Origin: Microtetraspora sp. NBRC 13810 | GTDB taxonomy: Bacteria; Actinomycetota; Actinomycetes; Streptosporangiales; Streptosporangiaceae | Direction: 5' to 3' | DNA: 64,000 nt | NCBI RefSeq assembly: GCF_030268685.1 | Contig: NZ_BSRQ01000026.1 | Span: 1-64,000, forward strand | Shown: piece by piece, positions 9,759 to 18,552 of the stretch | Layout: each line of letters opens with the position of its first letter | How positions within the stretch are numbered: position 1 is the stretch's first letter | Translations under genes and position numbers: made by a program | Notes under the pieces: generated by a model | What the model was told of the DNA's origin: nothing | Database searches by the model: none | The model's input: only the letters and a program-made list of their open reading frames with translations

Positions 9759-11165
9759 ATGAGTCTGGTCAAGCTGGTCGATCCGATCGCGGCCGGTGAT
9801 CTCGGGCGGGTCCACTTCATCGGGATCGGCGGGTCCGGCATGTCGGGCATCGCGCGCATCCTTCTCAAACGTGGAGTCGCGGTCTCCGGCAGCGACGCCC
9901 GCAGCTCCGAGCTGGTCGCCGAGCTGCGCGGGCTGGGCGCGACGGTGTACATCGGGCACGCCGCCTCGCACATCAAGAGCGTCGACACCGTGGTCGTCTC
10001 CACCGCCATCCGGGACTCCAACCCGGAGCTCGGCGAGGCGCTGCGCCAGGGCCTGCGGGTCATCCCGCGGGCCGCCGCGCTCGCCGCCGTCATGGCGGGA
10101 CGCAACGCCGTGGCGATCGCCGGCACGCACGGCAAGACCACCACCACCTCGATGCTCACCGTGGCGCTGCAGAAGTGCGGGGCCGACCCGTCCTACTGCG
10201 TGGGCGGCCAGCTCGTCACCACCGGCCTGGGGGCCGACGAGGGCACCGGCGAGGTCTTCGTCGCCGAGGCGGACGAGAGCGACGGCTCCTTCCTCATGCT
10301 GGCCCCGCGGATCGCGGTGGTCACCAACGTCGAGGCCGACCATCTGGACAACTACGGCGATTCCCGGGCGGTGCACGACAGCTTCGCGCGCTTCGTCGAG
10401 CGGGTCGGCCAGTCCCTGATCGTCTGCGCGGACGACCCGGGCGCGGCGGCCCTGGTGCCGATCGCCCGCTCGCGCGGCCTGACCGTGCGCACGTACGGCG
10501 AGGCCGAGGACGCCGACTTCCGGGTCGGCGGCATCACCCCCGACGGCTTCGGCGTGGTCTTCGAGGTGGCGGGGCACGGCCCGGTGCGCCTCGCGGTGCC
10601 CGGCCGGCACAACGCGCTCAACGCCGCCGCCGTCGTCGCCGTGGCGGCCGAGCTCGGCCTGCCCTTCGACGAGATCCGCGACGGGCTGGCCGCCTTCACC
10701 GGGGCCAAGCGGCGGTTCGAGGCCAAGGGCGAGGCGGGCGGCGTCGCCGTCTACGACAGCTACGCCCACCACCCGACCGAGCTGACCGCCGACCTGCGGG
10801 CGGCCCGCGACGTGGTGGCGTCCTACTCCGGCTCCGGCCGGGTCATCGCGGTCTTCCAGCCGCACCTGTACTCCCGGACCAGGTTCTTCGCCGACGAGTT
10901 CGGCGCCGCGCTCGGACTCGCCGACGAGGCCATCGTGCTCGACGTCTACGGCGCCAGGGAGGACCCCGAGCCCGGGGTGTCCGGCGCCCTGGTGGCGGGC
11001 AAGGTCCCGCTGCCGCCCGAGCGGGTCGCCTACGTCACCGAGCGGTCGGCCGTCCCCGGCGTGGTCGCCGGGCGGGCGCGGCCCGGGGACATCGTGCTCA
11101 CCATGGGCGCGGGCGACGTCACCGAGCTCGGCCCGCGCATCGTGGCGGAGCTGTCCGAGCGGTGA
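9759..11165 (+). CDS. murC: UDP-MurNAc:L-Ala ligase
   Basis: First Mur ligase of the stem peptide. From the ATG at 9759 the protein is 468 residues, MSLVKLVDPIAAGDLG, leading into the Rossmann-like loop GIGGSGMSGIARIL; an in-frame GTG at 9702 overlapping murG is possible but would add an atypical N-terminus. The ATP loop GTHGKTTTTSM is near residue 123 and AEADESDGSF near 172. The GTG of ftsQ overlaps its stop by 4 bp. Confidence 0.94.
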   Translation: MSLVKLVDPIAAGDLGRVHFIGIGGSGMSGIARILLKRGVAVSGSDARSSELVAELRGLGATVYIGHAASHIKSVDTVVVSTAIRDSNPELGEALRQGLRVIPRAAALAAVMAGRNAVAIAGTHGKTTTTSMLTVALQKCGADPSYCVGGQLVTTGLGADEGTGEVFVAEADESDGSFLMLAPRIAVVTNVEADHLDNYGDSRAVHDSFARFVERVGQSLIVCADDPGAAALVPIARSRGLTVRTYGEAEDADFRVGGITPDGFGVVFEVAGHGPVRLAVPGRHNALNAAAVVAVAAELGLPFDEIRDGLAAFTGAKRRFEAKGEAGGVAVYDSYAHHPTELTADLRAARDVVASYSGSGRVIAVFQPHLYSRTRFFADEFGAALGLADEAIVLDVYGAREDPEPGVSGALVAGKVPLPPERVAYVTERSAVPGVVAGRARPGDIVLTMGAGDVTELGPRIVAELSER

Positions 11166-11899
11166 CGCCGTCGCAGGAGCCGGGCGGGCCCGGCGAGGAG
11201 GACGAGGACGAACCGGCCGGCCGGAGCCCGCGCCGCCAGCACTGGCGCACCGTGTTCATCGTGGTGCTGACCGCCGGAGTGGTGGGCAGCGCCACGTGGC
11301 TGGTGTTCTTCTCGTCCGTGCTGGGGGTGAGCCGGATCGAGGTTGTGGGAAATGTCACCGTGGACCGGACCCGCATCCAGCAGGCGGCAGGCGTGCCGAT
11401 CCGGCATCCGCTCGCCACGGTCGACCTCGCCGCGGTCCAGGGCAAGGTGCTCGGCATCCAGCAGATCGAGTCGGCCACCGTCGACCGGTCCTGGCCGGGC
11501 ACCCTGCGGATCAAGGTGGTGGAGCGCCGGCCGATCGCGGTGATCCTTGCCCAGGGCAAGGCGGCCCTGATGGACCGGCACGGCGTGGTGACCGAGATCA
11601 GGACGGTCCCCCCGCCCCGGCTGCCCATCCTGCGCGTGGACCGTCCGGGACCGGGTGATCCGGCGACCAGGGCGGCCCTGTCGGTGATCGACAGGTTGCC
11701 CGAGGGGCTGGCCGTGCGGGTGCAGGCGGTGCGGGCCGCCAGCGCCGAGAGCGTCTCGCTGATGCTGCGGGACGGCCGGTCGGTGGTGTGGGGCGGCGCG
11801 GACCGCTCGCGCGACAAGGCGCGAATATTGGACACGCTGCTGCGGCGCCCCGCGAACACCTACGATGTGAGTTCCCCCGAGGTCGTGACCGTGCAGTGA
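11162..11899 (+). CDS. ftsQ: Divisome protein FtsQ (POTRA domain)
   Basis: Bitopic divisome protein linking early and late division proteins. The GTG at 11162 overlaps the murC stop and gives 245 residues: an acidic then basic cytoplasmic tail (1-30), one membrane helix (about 35-57, VFIVVLTAGVVGSATWLVFF), then an extracytoplasmic POTRA domain beginning VSRIEVVGNVTVDRTRIQ and ending near SWPGTLRIKVVERRPIA, followed by the beta domain. Position between murC and ftsZ fits the family. Confidence 0.93.
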   Translation: MTPSQEPGGPGEEDEDEPAGRSPRRQHWRTVFIVVLTAGVVGSATWLVFFSSVLGVSRIEVVGNVTVDRTRIQQAAGVPIRHPLATVDLAAVQGKVLGIQQIESATVDRSWPGTLRIKVVERRPIAVILAQGKAALMDRHGVVTEIRTVPPPRLPILRVDRPGPGDPATRAALSVIDRLPEGLAVRVQAVRAASAESVSLMLRDGRSVVWGGADRSRDKARILDTLLRRPANTYDVSSPEVVTVQ

Positions 11900-11971
11900 G
11901 CGCGACCCGGGCGGAGCGGCGTGCGAAAAGGACAGTGCGCGACACGCCGGGCGTGGTTGCGGCGCGGTTAG

Positions 11972-12001
11972 TTGACCCGCCTAGAGCGTAACTCCTACTG
12001 T
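11972..12001 (+). promoter_or_regulatory. Candidate ftsZ promoter (TTGACC / TACTGT)
   Basis: TTGACC at 11972-11977 and TACTGT at 11996-12001 are separated by 18 bp in the 227-bp gap between ftsQ and ftsZ. This resembles a sigma-70-type promoter and would let ftsZ be expressed independently of the upstream mur genes. Not tested; a start site would be expected near 12008. Confidence 0.45.
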
Positions 12002-12011
12002 CCGTATCAAT

Positions 12012-12047
12012 CCTCAGGTTGACATAAATCTAAATCTCAACTTGAGG
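12012..12047 (+). promoter_or_regulatory. Inverted repeat in the ftsZ leader
   Basis: CCTCAGGTTGA (12012-12022) and TCAACTTGAGG (12037-12047) are complementary at 10 of 11 positions around a 14-bp AT-rich spacer holding the direct repeat AAATCTAAATCT. The left arm contains TTGACA at 12019-12024, itself a good -35 sequence. The element lies 80-115 bp before the ftsZ start in an otherwise GC-rich background. It is a candidate operator or RNA stem controlling ftsZ. Confidence 0.55.
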
Positions 12048-12126
12048 GTGAGAGTTTTGGAATCGCGGTCGCGGCGTCGCCGTACCGCTGGAAATCGCAA
12101 GTCAACGAGCGGAAAGGCCCCTCGTC

Positions 12127-13554
12127 GTGGCAGCACCGCAGAACTACCTCGCGGTCATCAAGGTCGTCGGCATCGGCGGCGGCGGTGTCAACGCCGTCAA
12201 CCGAATGATCGAAGAGGGACTCAAGGGCGTCGAGTTCATCGCCATCAACACCGACGCCCAGGCGCTGCTGATGAGTGACGCAGACGTCAAGCTGGACGTC
12301 GGCCGCGAGCTCACACGCGGCCTGGGCGCGGGGGCCAACCCCGAGGTGGGCCGGAAGGCCGCTGAGGACCACCGAGAGGAGATCGAGGAGGTCCTCAAGG
12401 GTGCGGACATGGTGTTCGTCACCGCGGGGGAGGGCGGCGGCACAGGGACCGGCGGCGCGCCCGTGGTGGCCGGCATCGCCCGCTCGCTCGGCGCGCTGAC
12501 CATAGGCGTCGTGACCCGGCCGTTCAGCTTCGAGGGACGGCGCAGGGCGATGCAGGCCGAGGCCGGCATAGAGACGCTGCGTGACGAGGTGGACACCCTC
12601 ATCGTCATCCCCAACGACCGGCTGCTGTCGATCTCCGACCGGCAGGTGAGCGTCCTCGACGCCTTCAAGGCGGCCGACCAGGTGCTGCTCTCCGGTGTGC
12701 AGGGCATCACCGACCTGATCACCACGCCCGGTCTGATCAACCTCGACTTCGCCGACGTCAAGTCGGTCATGTCCGGTGCCGGTTCGGCGTTGATGGGCAT
12801 CGGCCACGCCAGAGGGGACGACCGCTCGGTCGCGGCGGCCGAGATGGCCGTCTCCAGCCCCCTGCTGGAGGCCAGCATCGACGGCGCCCACGGCGTGCTG
12901 CTGTCCATCGCGGGCGGGTCCGACCTGGGCCTGTTCGAGATCAACGAGGCGGCCCAGCTCGTCTCCAACGCGGCGGCCACCGACGCCAACATCATCTTCG
13001 GCACGGTCATCGACGACGCCCTCGGCGACGAGGTGCGGGTGACGGTGATCGCGGCCGGCTTCGACGAGCCGGCCAAGGAGACGCCCGCCGCGCCCACCGC
13101 TCGGCAGCAGCCCGCGCGCCCCGCGCCCGCCGCCCCGCCGCCCGCGCCCGCCCGGCCTCCGGCGCCGAGCGTCAAGGCGGAGCCGCGTCCCGAGCCGCGC
13201 ATGGAGTCGCGCTTCGACCCGCGTCCCGAACCCCGGCCCGAACCGCGTCCCGAGGCCCGCCCCGAGCCGCGACTCGAGTCGCGCTTCGAGCCGAGGTCGC
13301 CGGAACCGCGGCCCGAGTCCCGGCCCGAGCAGCACGCCCCGGTGCGTCCCATCGGCGCCGGACTGCCCGCCGAGGCGGCGTCCGCCGCCCAGGAGGACGA
13401 CGACTCCTCGCCGGTGGCGATCCCGCGGCCGACACCCGAGCCGCCCACCCCGCCGACGCCGATCAACTCCCGGCTCTCCGAGCCCGCCCGGCGCCGTCCG
13501 GTGGTCTTCGAGGAGCAGGAGGAGGAGCTCGACGTCCCCGACTTCCTCAAGTGA
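12127..13554 (+). CDS. ftsZ: Cell division GTPase FtsZ
   Basis: Tubulin-like GTPase that forms the Z-ring. The GTG start at 12127 follows GAAAGG at 12112. The 475 residues contain [13 protein letters not shown] at the N-terminus, the G-box [12 protein letters not shown] near 101-112, NTD and the synergy-loop NLDFAD with N205, D207, D210, which completes the active site of the neighbouring subunit. A Pro/Arg/Glu-rich linker (about 320-465) contains degenerate PRPEPRPE repeats; the conserved C-terminal peptide DVPDFLK, which binds SepF and other anchors, closes the protein. A hairpin follows the stop. Confidence 0.98.
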   Translation: MAAPQNYLAVIKVVGIGGGGVNAVNRMIEEGLKGVEFIAINTDAQALLMSDADVKLDVGRELTRGLGAGANPEVGRKAAEDHREEIEEVLKGADMVFVTAGEGGGTGTGGAPVVAGIARSLGALTIGVVTRPFSFEGRRRAMQAEAGIETLRDEVDTLIVIPNDRLLSISDRQVSVLDAFKAADQVLLSGVQGITDLITTPGLINLDFADVKSVMSGAGSALMGIGHARGDDRSVAAAEMAVSSPLLEASIDGAHGVLLSIAGGSDLGLFEINEAAQLVSNAAATDANIIFGTVIDDALGDEVRVTVIAAGFDEPAKETPAAPTARQQPARPAPAAPPPAPARPPAPSVKAEPRPEPRMESRFDPRPEPRPEPRPEARPEPRLESRFEPRSPEPRPESRPEQHAPVRPIGAGLPAEAASAAQEDDDSSPVAIPRPTPEPPTPPTPINSRLSEPARRRPVVFEEQEEELDVPDFLK

Positions 13555-13558
13555 CATT

Positions 13559-13597
13559 CCTCACCCCGGGCCGGGTTCGAGCCGCTCCGGGGCGAGG
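13559..13597 (+). terminator. Hairpin downstream of ftsZ
   Basis: CCTCACCCCGG (13559-13569) and CCGGGGCGAGG (13587-13597) pair at 10 of 11 positions around a 17-nt loop, starting 5 bp after the ftsZ stop. No T-run follows, so it may act as a stability hairpin or a rho-independent terminator of the U-tract-less type reported in GC-rich actinobacteria. Confidence 0.4.
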
Positions 13598-13680
13598 TGC
13601 ACGATGGATGCCGCCAGAGTCGTCCGCCACGGTCATCCGCGGATGACACCTTCCGGGACGAGTGAGCGGGCGGCGGACGA

Positions 13681-14385
13681 GTGAAGGACCTTACACGGCG
13701 GGATCAGATCGCGGGCGGGCTCGCCGAGGTCGAGGCCAGGATCGCCGCCGCCTGTCAGGCGGCGGGCCGGGCCCGTGACGAGCTCACGCTCGTCGCCGTG
13801 ACCAAGACCTATCCCGCCTCGGACGTGCGGATCCTCGCCGGGCTCGGCGTCGGGGACGTGGGCGAGAACCGCGACCAGGAGGCCGCAGCCAAGGCGCAGG
13901 AGTGCGCCGACCTGTCGCTGACCTGGCACTTCGTCGGCCAGTTGCAGACCAACAAGGCCCGCTCCGTGGTGGCGTACGCGGACGTGGTCCATTCCGTCGA
14001 CCGGATCAGGCTGGCCGCCGCCCTGGGCCGCGAGGCCGTCCACGCCGGACGCGAGGTCACCTGCCTGGTACAGGTGGCCCTGGACGACGACCCCGCCCGT
14101 GGCGGGGCCCGCCCGGCGGACGTCCCGGCGCTGGCCGACGCGCTGGCCGGGACCGAGGGGCTGCGGCTCGGCGGGGTGATGGCGGTGGCCCCGCTCGGCG
14201 CGGACCCCGTCAAGGCGTTCACCAGGCTGCGCGAGGTGGCGGGGACGGTGCGCGCCGCCCATCCGGAGGCCGGTATCGTCTCGGCGGGAATGAGCGGTGA
14301 TCTGGCCGAGGCGATCGCCTGCGGCGCGACACACCTTAGGGTCGGTACGGCGTTGCTCGGTCGTCGCAAGCCCTTCGTCAGGTAA
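13681..14385 (+). CDS. PLP homeostasis protein (YggS/PLPBP family)
   Basis: Fold-type III pyridoxal-phosphate-binding protein thought to buffer PLP and influence amino-acid homeostasis; no enzymatic reaction is established for the family. It has 234 residues with the PLP lysine in VAVTKTYP (about residue 41), the VGENRDQEA segment, WHFVGQLQTNK and the C-terminal SAGMSGDLAEAI and LRVGTALLG phosphate-binding motifs. The GTG at 13681 is supported by the match to the family N-terminus. In many actinobacteria a yfiH (laccase-domain) gene lies between ftsZ and this gene; here only 126 bp intervene. Confidence 0.92.
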   Translation: MKDLTRRDQIAGGLAEVEARIAAACQAAGRARDELTLVAVTKTYPASDVRILAGLGVGDVGENRDQEAAAKAQECADLSLTWHFVGQLQTNKARSVVAYADVVHSVDRIRLAAALGREAVHAGREVTCLVQVALDDDPARGGARPADVPALADALAGTEGLRLGGVMAVAPLGADPVKAFTRLREVAGTVRAAHPEAGIVSAGMSGDLAEAIACGATHLRVGTALLGRRKPFVR

Positions 14386-14506
14386 TGTCCTTCCAAGTGT
14401 GGACCTTGCCGTCCACGCTCCAGTAGGGGTCGAATCAGCGGCCGGCTTCAGGGGGTAGAGCTTGCCGCAAACGGACCTTCAACGCACGACGGAGGACGAA
14501 GTAGCG

Positions 14507-14998
14507 ATGGCCGGCGCGATGCGCAAGATGGCGGTCTACCTCGGTCTCGTGGAGGACGACCGCTACGAGAGGTACGAGAGCTACCCCGAAGACGACTACG
14601 ACGAGTACGACGAGTCGAGACGGGCCGAGAGCGCGATGGCCGAGCGCGAGGAGGACACCGACGCCGGTGTGCCCGCCCCCCGGCCCGCGACCACCGTCAT
14701 CGAGCGCCGTACCACCGACCTCGCCAGGATCACCACCCTGCATCCCCGCACGTACAATGAGGCGAGGACGATCGGCGAGCACTTCAGGGACGGCACGCCG
14801 GTGATCATGAACTTGACGGAGATGGTTGACAGCGACGCCAAGCGGCTGGTCGATTTCGCGGCAGGTCTCGTCTTTGGCCTACACGGCAGCATCGAACGTG
14901 TTACGAACAAGGTGTTCCTGTTGTCCCCGGCCAATGTCGAGGTGACCGCCGAGGACAAGGCTCGAATCGCGGAGCGCGGGTTCTTCAACCAGAGTTAG
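14507..14998 (+). CDS. sepF: Cell division protein SepF
   Basis: Cytoplasmic FtsZ membrane anchor and Z-ring bundling protein. The ATG at 14507 is chosen because GGAGG lies at 14491-14495 and the resulting [18 protein letters not shown] matches the amphipathic membrane-targeting helix of the family; a TTG at 14462 is also open. The 163-residue protein has an acidic linker (about 20-70) and the SepF core from about 80, with [26 protein letters not shown] and [11 protein letters not shown]. It is the likely partner of the FtsZ C-terminal DVPDFLK peptide encoded just upstream. Confidence 0.95.
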   Translation: MAGAMRKMAVYLGLVEDDRYERYESYPEDDYDEYDESRRAESAMAEREEDTDAGVPAPRPATTVIERRTTDLARITTLHPRTYNEARTIGEHFRDGTPVIMNLTEMVDSDAKRLVDFAAGLVFGLHGSIERVTNKVFLLSPANVEVTAEDKARIAERGFFNQS

Positions 14999-15093
14999 AG
15001 TTCCACTTAGCACGTGAGGAACCACCCCAGTGGCTCTCGGCGCCGCCGGGGATGGGGATGGTGGCAGGCCAGGGACGGAGGCACGGCAACACG

Positions 15094-15381
15094 GTGGGGA
15101 TCGTTGGCGAGATCTTGGTGATTGTCCTGTCGATCTATCTGGTGCTGCTGATCGGCCGGATGATCTTTGAGACGGTTCAGGCGTTCGCCCGGCAGTGGCG
15201 GCCTACCGGGGTGGTGCTGGTGGTGGCGGAGGCCACATACACCGTGACCGACCCACCTCTCAAGTTCCTCCGCCGTTTCATTCCGCCACTCCGGTTGGGT
15301 ACGGTGGCCTTTGACCTAAGCTTCACAGTGCTCTTTATTGTGGTCTTGGTCTTGATCCGACTCGTGTCCGCGCTTCCATGA
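15094..15381 (+). CDS. YggT-family membrane protein
   Basis: Small integral membrane protein of unknown biochemical role, linked by synteny to division and growth in Gram-positive bacteria. The GTG at 15094 is preferred because GGAGG lies at 15077-15081 and the product (95 residues, GIVGEILVIVLSIYLVLLIGR) begins directly with the first helix; an ATG at 15052 would add 14 polar residues. The YggT core is visible as TYTVTDPPLKFLRRFIPPLR, followed by a second hydrophobic segment. It lies between sepF and divIVA as in other actinobacteria. Confidence 0.88.
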   Translation: MGIVGEILVIVLSIYLVLLIGRMIFETVQAFARQWRPTGVVLVVAEATYTVTDPPLKFLRRFIPPLRLGTVAFDLSFTVLFIVVLVLIRLVSALP

Positions 15382-15430
15382 CGGGTACCGTCCCTCCCGG
15401 ACAGACTCCAAGCGCGCCAAGGAGACCGAA

Positions 15431-16306
15431 ATGCCGCTGACGCCCGCTGATGTGCGGAACAAGCAGTTCAGTACGACCCGGCTGAGGCCGGGCTACGACG
15501 AGGAAGAGGTAGACGCCTTCCTCGATGAGGTGGAGGCCGAGCTCGACCGCCTCATCCAGGAGAACGAGGAGCTCCGCGCCAAGCTGTCGGAGTGCATGCG
15601 GGGCAAGGTCCCCGGTGGCATGGGAATGGCCATGGCGCCCGCGCCGGTGGCCGAGCCCAAACCGGAGATGATGGCGCCGCAGCCCGAGCCGATGAAACCG
15701 CCGGAGCCGCAGCCCCAGCCGCAGCAGCCCGTCCCGGTCGGCATGGGCATGCCCCCCGCCGAGGACAACATGGACACCGCGGCCCGCGTGCTCGCGCTGG
15801 CCCAGCAGACGGCCGACCAGGCGATCGCCGACGCCCGCCGGGAGGCGGACGAGACGGTGACCCGGGCCCGCCGTGAGGCCGACGAGATCCTCGGCAAGGC
15901 CCGCCGCCAGGCCGAGCAGATCATCGGTGACGCGCGCGCCCGCGCGGAGACCCTGGAGCGCGACGCCCAGGAGCGCCACCGCCAGGCGATGGGCTCGCTG
16001 GTGCAGACCCGTGACGAGCTGGACCGCAAGGTCGAGGAGCTGCGCAGCTTCGAGCGGGAATACCGCAGCAGGCTCAAGCTCTACCTGGAGAACCAGCTGG
16101 CCGAGCTCAACGTCGCGACCGAGGGCAGCGGTGGCTTCCCGATGGTCGGCGGCCAGATGCCCGGTCCCGCGCAGGGGATGCAGCACGCCGTGGCGCCCGG
16201 CGCCCAGCAGCCGCTTCCCGGAGGTCCCGGCAACCCTTTCGGTGAGCAGCCGCAGCACCAGGGGGCTTTCCAGACGGCCGACGGTCCGCACAACGACCGC
16301 AGGTAA
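15431..16306 (+). CDS. divIVA: Polar growth protein DivIVA/Wag31
   Basis: Coiled-coil scaffold that marks curved pole membranes and organises apical growth. It has 291 residues. The N-terminal lipid-binding domain reads PLTPADVRNKQFSTTRL and GYDEEEVDAFLDEVE, leading into the first coiled coil; a Pro/Met/Gln-rich hinge (about 60-115) separates this from a long second coiled coil (about 115-225) with many Arg/Glu/Ala heptads, and the tail is Gly/Pro/Gln-rich. CAAGGAGA precedes the ATG. It ends the dcw-associated run on this strand. Confidence 0.95.
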   Translation: MPLTPADVRNKQFSTTRLRPGYDEEEVDAFLDEVEAELDRLIQENEELRAKLSECMRGKVPGGMGMAMAPAPVAEPKPEMMAPQPEPMKPPEPQPQPQQPVPVGMGMPPAEDNMDTAARVLALAQQTADQAIADARREADETVTRARREADEILGKARRQAEQIIGDARARAETLERDAQERHRQAMGSLVQTRDELDRKVEELRSFEREYRSRLKLYLENQLAELNVATEGSGGFPMVGGQMPGPAQGMQHAVAPGAQQPLPGGPGNPFGEQPQHQGAFQTADGPHNDRR

Positions 16307-16351
16307 GCTTCGGGTCAACTTCCTTCCTGACCCGTAAGCGGGAGTTTCCCT

Positions 16352-18208
16352 GTGATCTTTGTCAGCGCTGGGTTCGTGTTCGCGGCGATCGTTTTGCTGA
16401 TCGCGGGGTTCGTGCTGGCCGAGCCGGTCCTGGTCATGTGGTCGATCGTGGTCAGCGTGCTGTCCGCGGTCTTCCTGTTGATCGCGGTCCTGCTGAAGCG
16501 GCACGAGCTGTTCCCCCGCGGTGGGCACGACGAGGGTGCGAAGGTGCCGGTCGCACCTCCGTCCGTCCCCCACCCCACCGGTCCGATGGCGCCGCCCGTG
16601 ATGGCGCCGCAGGGCTACCGGCAGGGTGCGGCGACGCTCACCGCTCCGCACCGCGCCCCTCACATGGCCACCGGGACGGCGTCCGCCGTCGCGGGACGCG
16701 CATCCGGGATCTCCCCGGACGCGATCGTCCTGGTCATCCCCGGGCGCAAGCGCTACCACGTCGCGGGCTGCCGTCAGCTCGCCGGCCGCGGTCACGAGGA
16801 ACTCACTTACGAAGAGGCGAGGGAAGAGGGCTTCACGCCGTGTACGGCGTGCCTGCCCGACGCCGCTCTCGGTGGGGTCCAGACACCCCCCGCCACCGAG
16901 CCCGCGCCGTCCCGCGGCGAGACCGCACCTCCCGCCGGACCGTCGCCGTACGAGTCCACCGGTCGTCAGACCCCCGGTCAGGGAGGCCGCCAGGACCTCG
17001 GAGCCCAGACCTTCGAGTCCACCGGCGCCCCCGCCTCCCCATCCCTCCAGACCCCTCCATCCGGGACCTCTCCGTCCGGGACCCCTTCATCCGGGACCTC
17101 TTCGTCGGGCCGTGGTTCCGCCGCCGGGGGCTCCCCGCCGGTCCACGTCTCGTCCTCGGTCCCGTCCCTTCCGGTCCAGGCATCCCCCTCCGGCTCACCG
17201 GCTTCCAGCTCCCCGGGTGGTGACGTTCCCCGTCCCCCGGAGCGCCCACGTCCCGAAGCACCGGCCCACACCGCCGCCGACACGCCGGGACGTATCGCGC
17301 CCGACATGCCGGGTCGCGCCGTCGCCGACTCGCAGGGACGCATCGCCTCCGACCCCCCGGGCCGCACCGGGTCCGAGGCCCCCGGCCGCTCCGGTCCGGA
17401 GTGGCAGGGCCGCGCAGGAGCCACCGACCGTGCTTCCGAGGTTCCCGGTCGTGCCTCCGAGGTCTCCGGCCGCACCGGGTCCGACGCAACGGGCCGTGCC
17501 GGGTCCGATGTGGTGGGCCGTGGTGCCGGGGTACGCGGCCGTGGTGAGGTCGACTCCCAGGGGCGTTCGGACTCCCAGGGGCGTGCCGGCTCCGCGGGCC
17601 GCGCCGAATCCCGGGAGCGTGCCGAGTCCCAGGAGCGGTCCGGATCCGCCGGGCGTCCTGTTCCCGGCGCACCTTTCCCGTCCCAGAGCTCCGCTCCGGG
17701 CGCCTCCGCCCCGGTGTCCCATGGCGCCGGCGCGTTCGCGGCCTCTGCCGCCTCCAAGCCTTTCGCCCCGGGGGGTCCTCTCCCCGGCGCCCGCCCCGGG
17801 CCGGGTGAGCCCGCCGAGGGAGAGTCCTCGTCGTCGGCGACCATCTCGTGGTTCAGCCGCCAGGACTCCGACCCGGACGACGCCGCCTCCTCAGCTCCCG
17901 GCGGCGACAAGAAGAGCGACAAGAAGCCCGACCGCGCGGCCCCCGCCTCCGCCGCCCGCACCGGTTCCCCGGCCGAGCCGATCGTCCACGTCGAGCCGCC
18001 GTCCCGTGGCGGGTTGCCGGCCCCTGGCGCGTCGCCCGGCTCGTCGGCGAAGCCGGCCACGGATGCCGCCTCGGGCAGGCCGTCCGGGGACCGGGCGCCC
18101 TCCCAGCCCGCGCCCGCCCAGTCGCAGGCCCCGGACCCGCTGGACGAAGAGCCCTCCACGGCCCCCACGCCCCACCCGAAGGCGAAGGACCCCCGCCCCG
18201 GCGAGTAA
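16352..18208 (+). CDS. Unrecognised two-helix membrane protein with Cys/His site and repetitive tail
   Basis: The GTG at 16352 follows GCGGGAG and gives 618 residues. Two hydrophobic helices lie at about 5-50 (AAIVLLIAGFVLAEP and VVSVLSAVFLLIAVLL). A compact segment at about 134-172 reads RYHVAGCRQLAGRG, then EEAREEGFTPCTACLP: a His followed by C...CxxC, resembling the small metal-binding domains found in Ada-like or nuclease-associated proteins. From about 180 to the end the protein is low-complexity Pro/Gly/Ser with a stretch of SDxxGRxGS-type repeats (about 310-435) and acidic/basic patches. It lies between divIVA and ileS, a slot occupied by varied membrane proteins in relatives, so a cell-envelope or division role is plausible but unproven. 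Confidence 0.75.
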   Translation: MIFVSAGFVFAAIVLLIAGFVLAEPVLVMWSIVVSVLSAVFLLIAVLLKRHELFPRGGHDEGAKVPVAPPSVPHPTGPMAPPVMAPQGYRQGAATLTAPHRAPHMATGTASAVAGRASGISPDAIVLVIPGRKRYHVAGCRQLAGRGHEELTYEEAREEGFTPCTACLPDAALGGVQTPPATEPAPSRGETAPPAGPSPYESTGRQTPGQGGRQDLGAQTFESTGAPASPSLQTPPSGTSPSGTPSSGTSSSGRGSAAGGSPPVHVSSSVPSLPVQASPSGSPASSSPGGDVPRPPERPRPEAPAHTAADTPGRIAPDMPGRAVADSQGRIASDPPGRTGSEAPGRSGPEWQGRAGATDRASEVPGRASEVSGRTGSDATGRAGSDVVGRGAGVRGRGEVDSQGRSDSQGRAGSAGRAESRERAESQERSGSAGRPVPGAPFPSQSSAPGASAPVSHGAGAFAASAASKPFAPGGPLPGARPGPGEPAEGESSSSATISWFSRQDSDPDDAASSAPGGDKKSDKKPDRAAPASAARTGSPAEPIVHVEPPSRGGLPAPGASPGSSAKPATDAASGRPSGDRAPSQPAPAQSQAPDPLDEEPSTAPTPHPKAKDPRPGE

Positions 18209-18248
18209 CTCTCACTCCCGCAGGCCCGTCGCCGGGTCTGCTACGACA

Positions 18249-18330
18249 GCGTGGGCACACCGCCAGACGAGAGCACGGGAGCGTGGGGCACACCCACAGA
18301 CGAGACCGCAGGGGGCGTGGGCACACCGCC
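18249..18330. repeat. Tandem repeat, three units of 32-34 bp
   Basis: Units begin with GCGTGGG at 18249, 18281 and 18315 and share GCACACC followed by a CAGACGAGA stretch in units one and two. The third unit is truncated. It is noncoding and lies just after the stop of the repetitive membrane protein gene. Confidence 0.7.
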
Positions 18331-18377
18331 GAGGCGGTCCTGCTGCGCCCAGGGCCTGTCGCCACGGTCGCCTGTAA

Positions 18378-18409
18378 GGGACGGACCCGGGCCCGCCGTG
18401 GACCGTCCC
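18378..18409. terminator. Candidate bidirectional terminator
   Basis: GGGACGG (18378-18384) pairs with CCGTCCC (18403-18409) around an 18-nt GC-rich loop, between two convergent genes. There is no T-run on either side. Confidence 0.35.
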
Positions 18410-18552
18410 CTATGCCTGCCGTACAGGGCCGGGTTCACCCGGTTTCCTGGCGGCCGGGGGCGGTGGGAAAGGAGTGGGCCCTCCTCTGGCGGTGGGTGCC
18501 GGGGGAGGGCCCGTGGTTCAGGGTTCTCCTCGCTGGGCGGCGAGGGGGTGGG

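Larger units (their letters stand above)
18209..18552. other. 344-bp convergent intergenic region
   Basis: The gap between the stop of the plus-strand membrane gene and the stop of minus-strand ileS. It contains a three-unit tandem repeat (18249-18330) and an inverted repeat GGGACGG/CCGTCCC (18378-18384 and 18403-18409) that could serve as a terminator in both directions. No convincing gene was seen. Confidence 0.6.
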
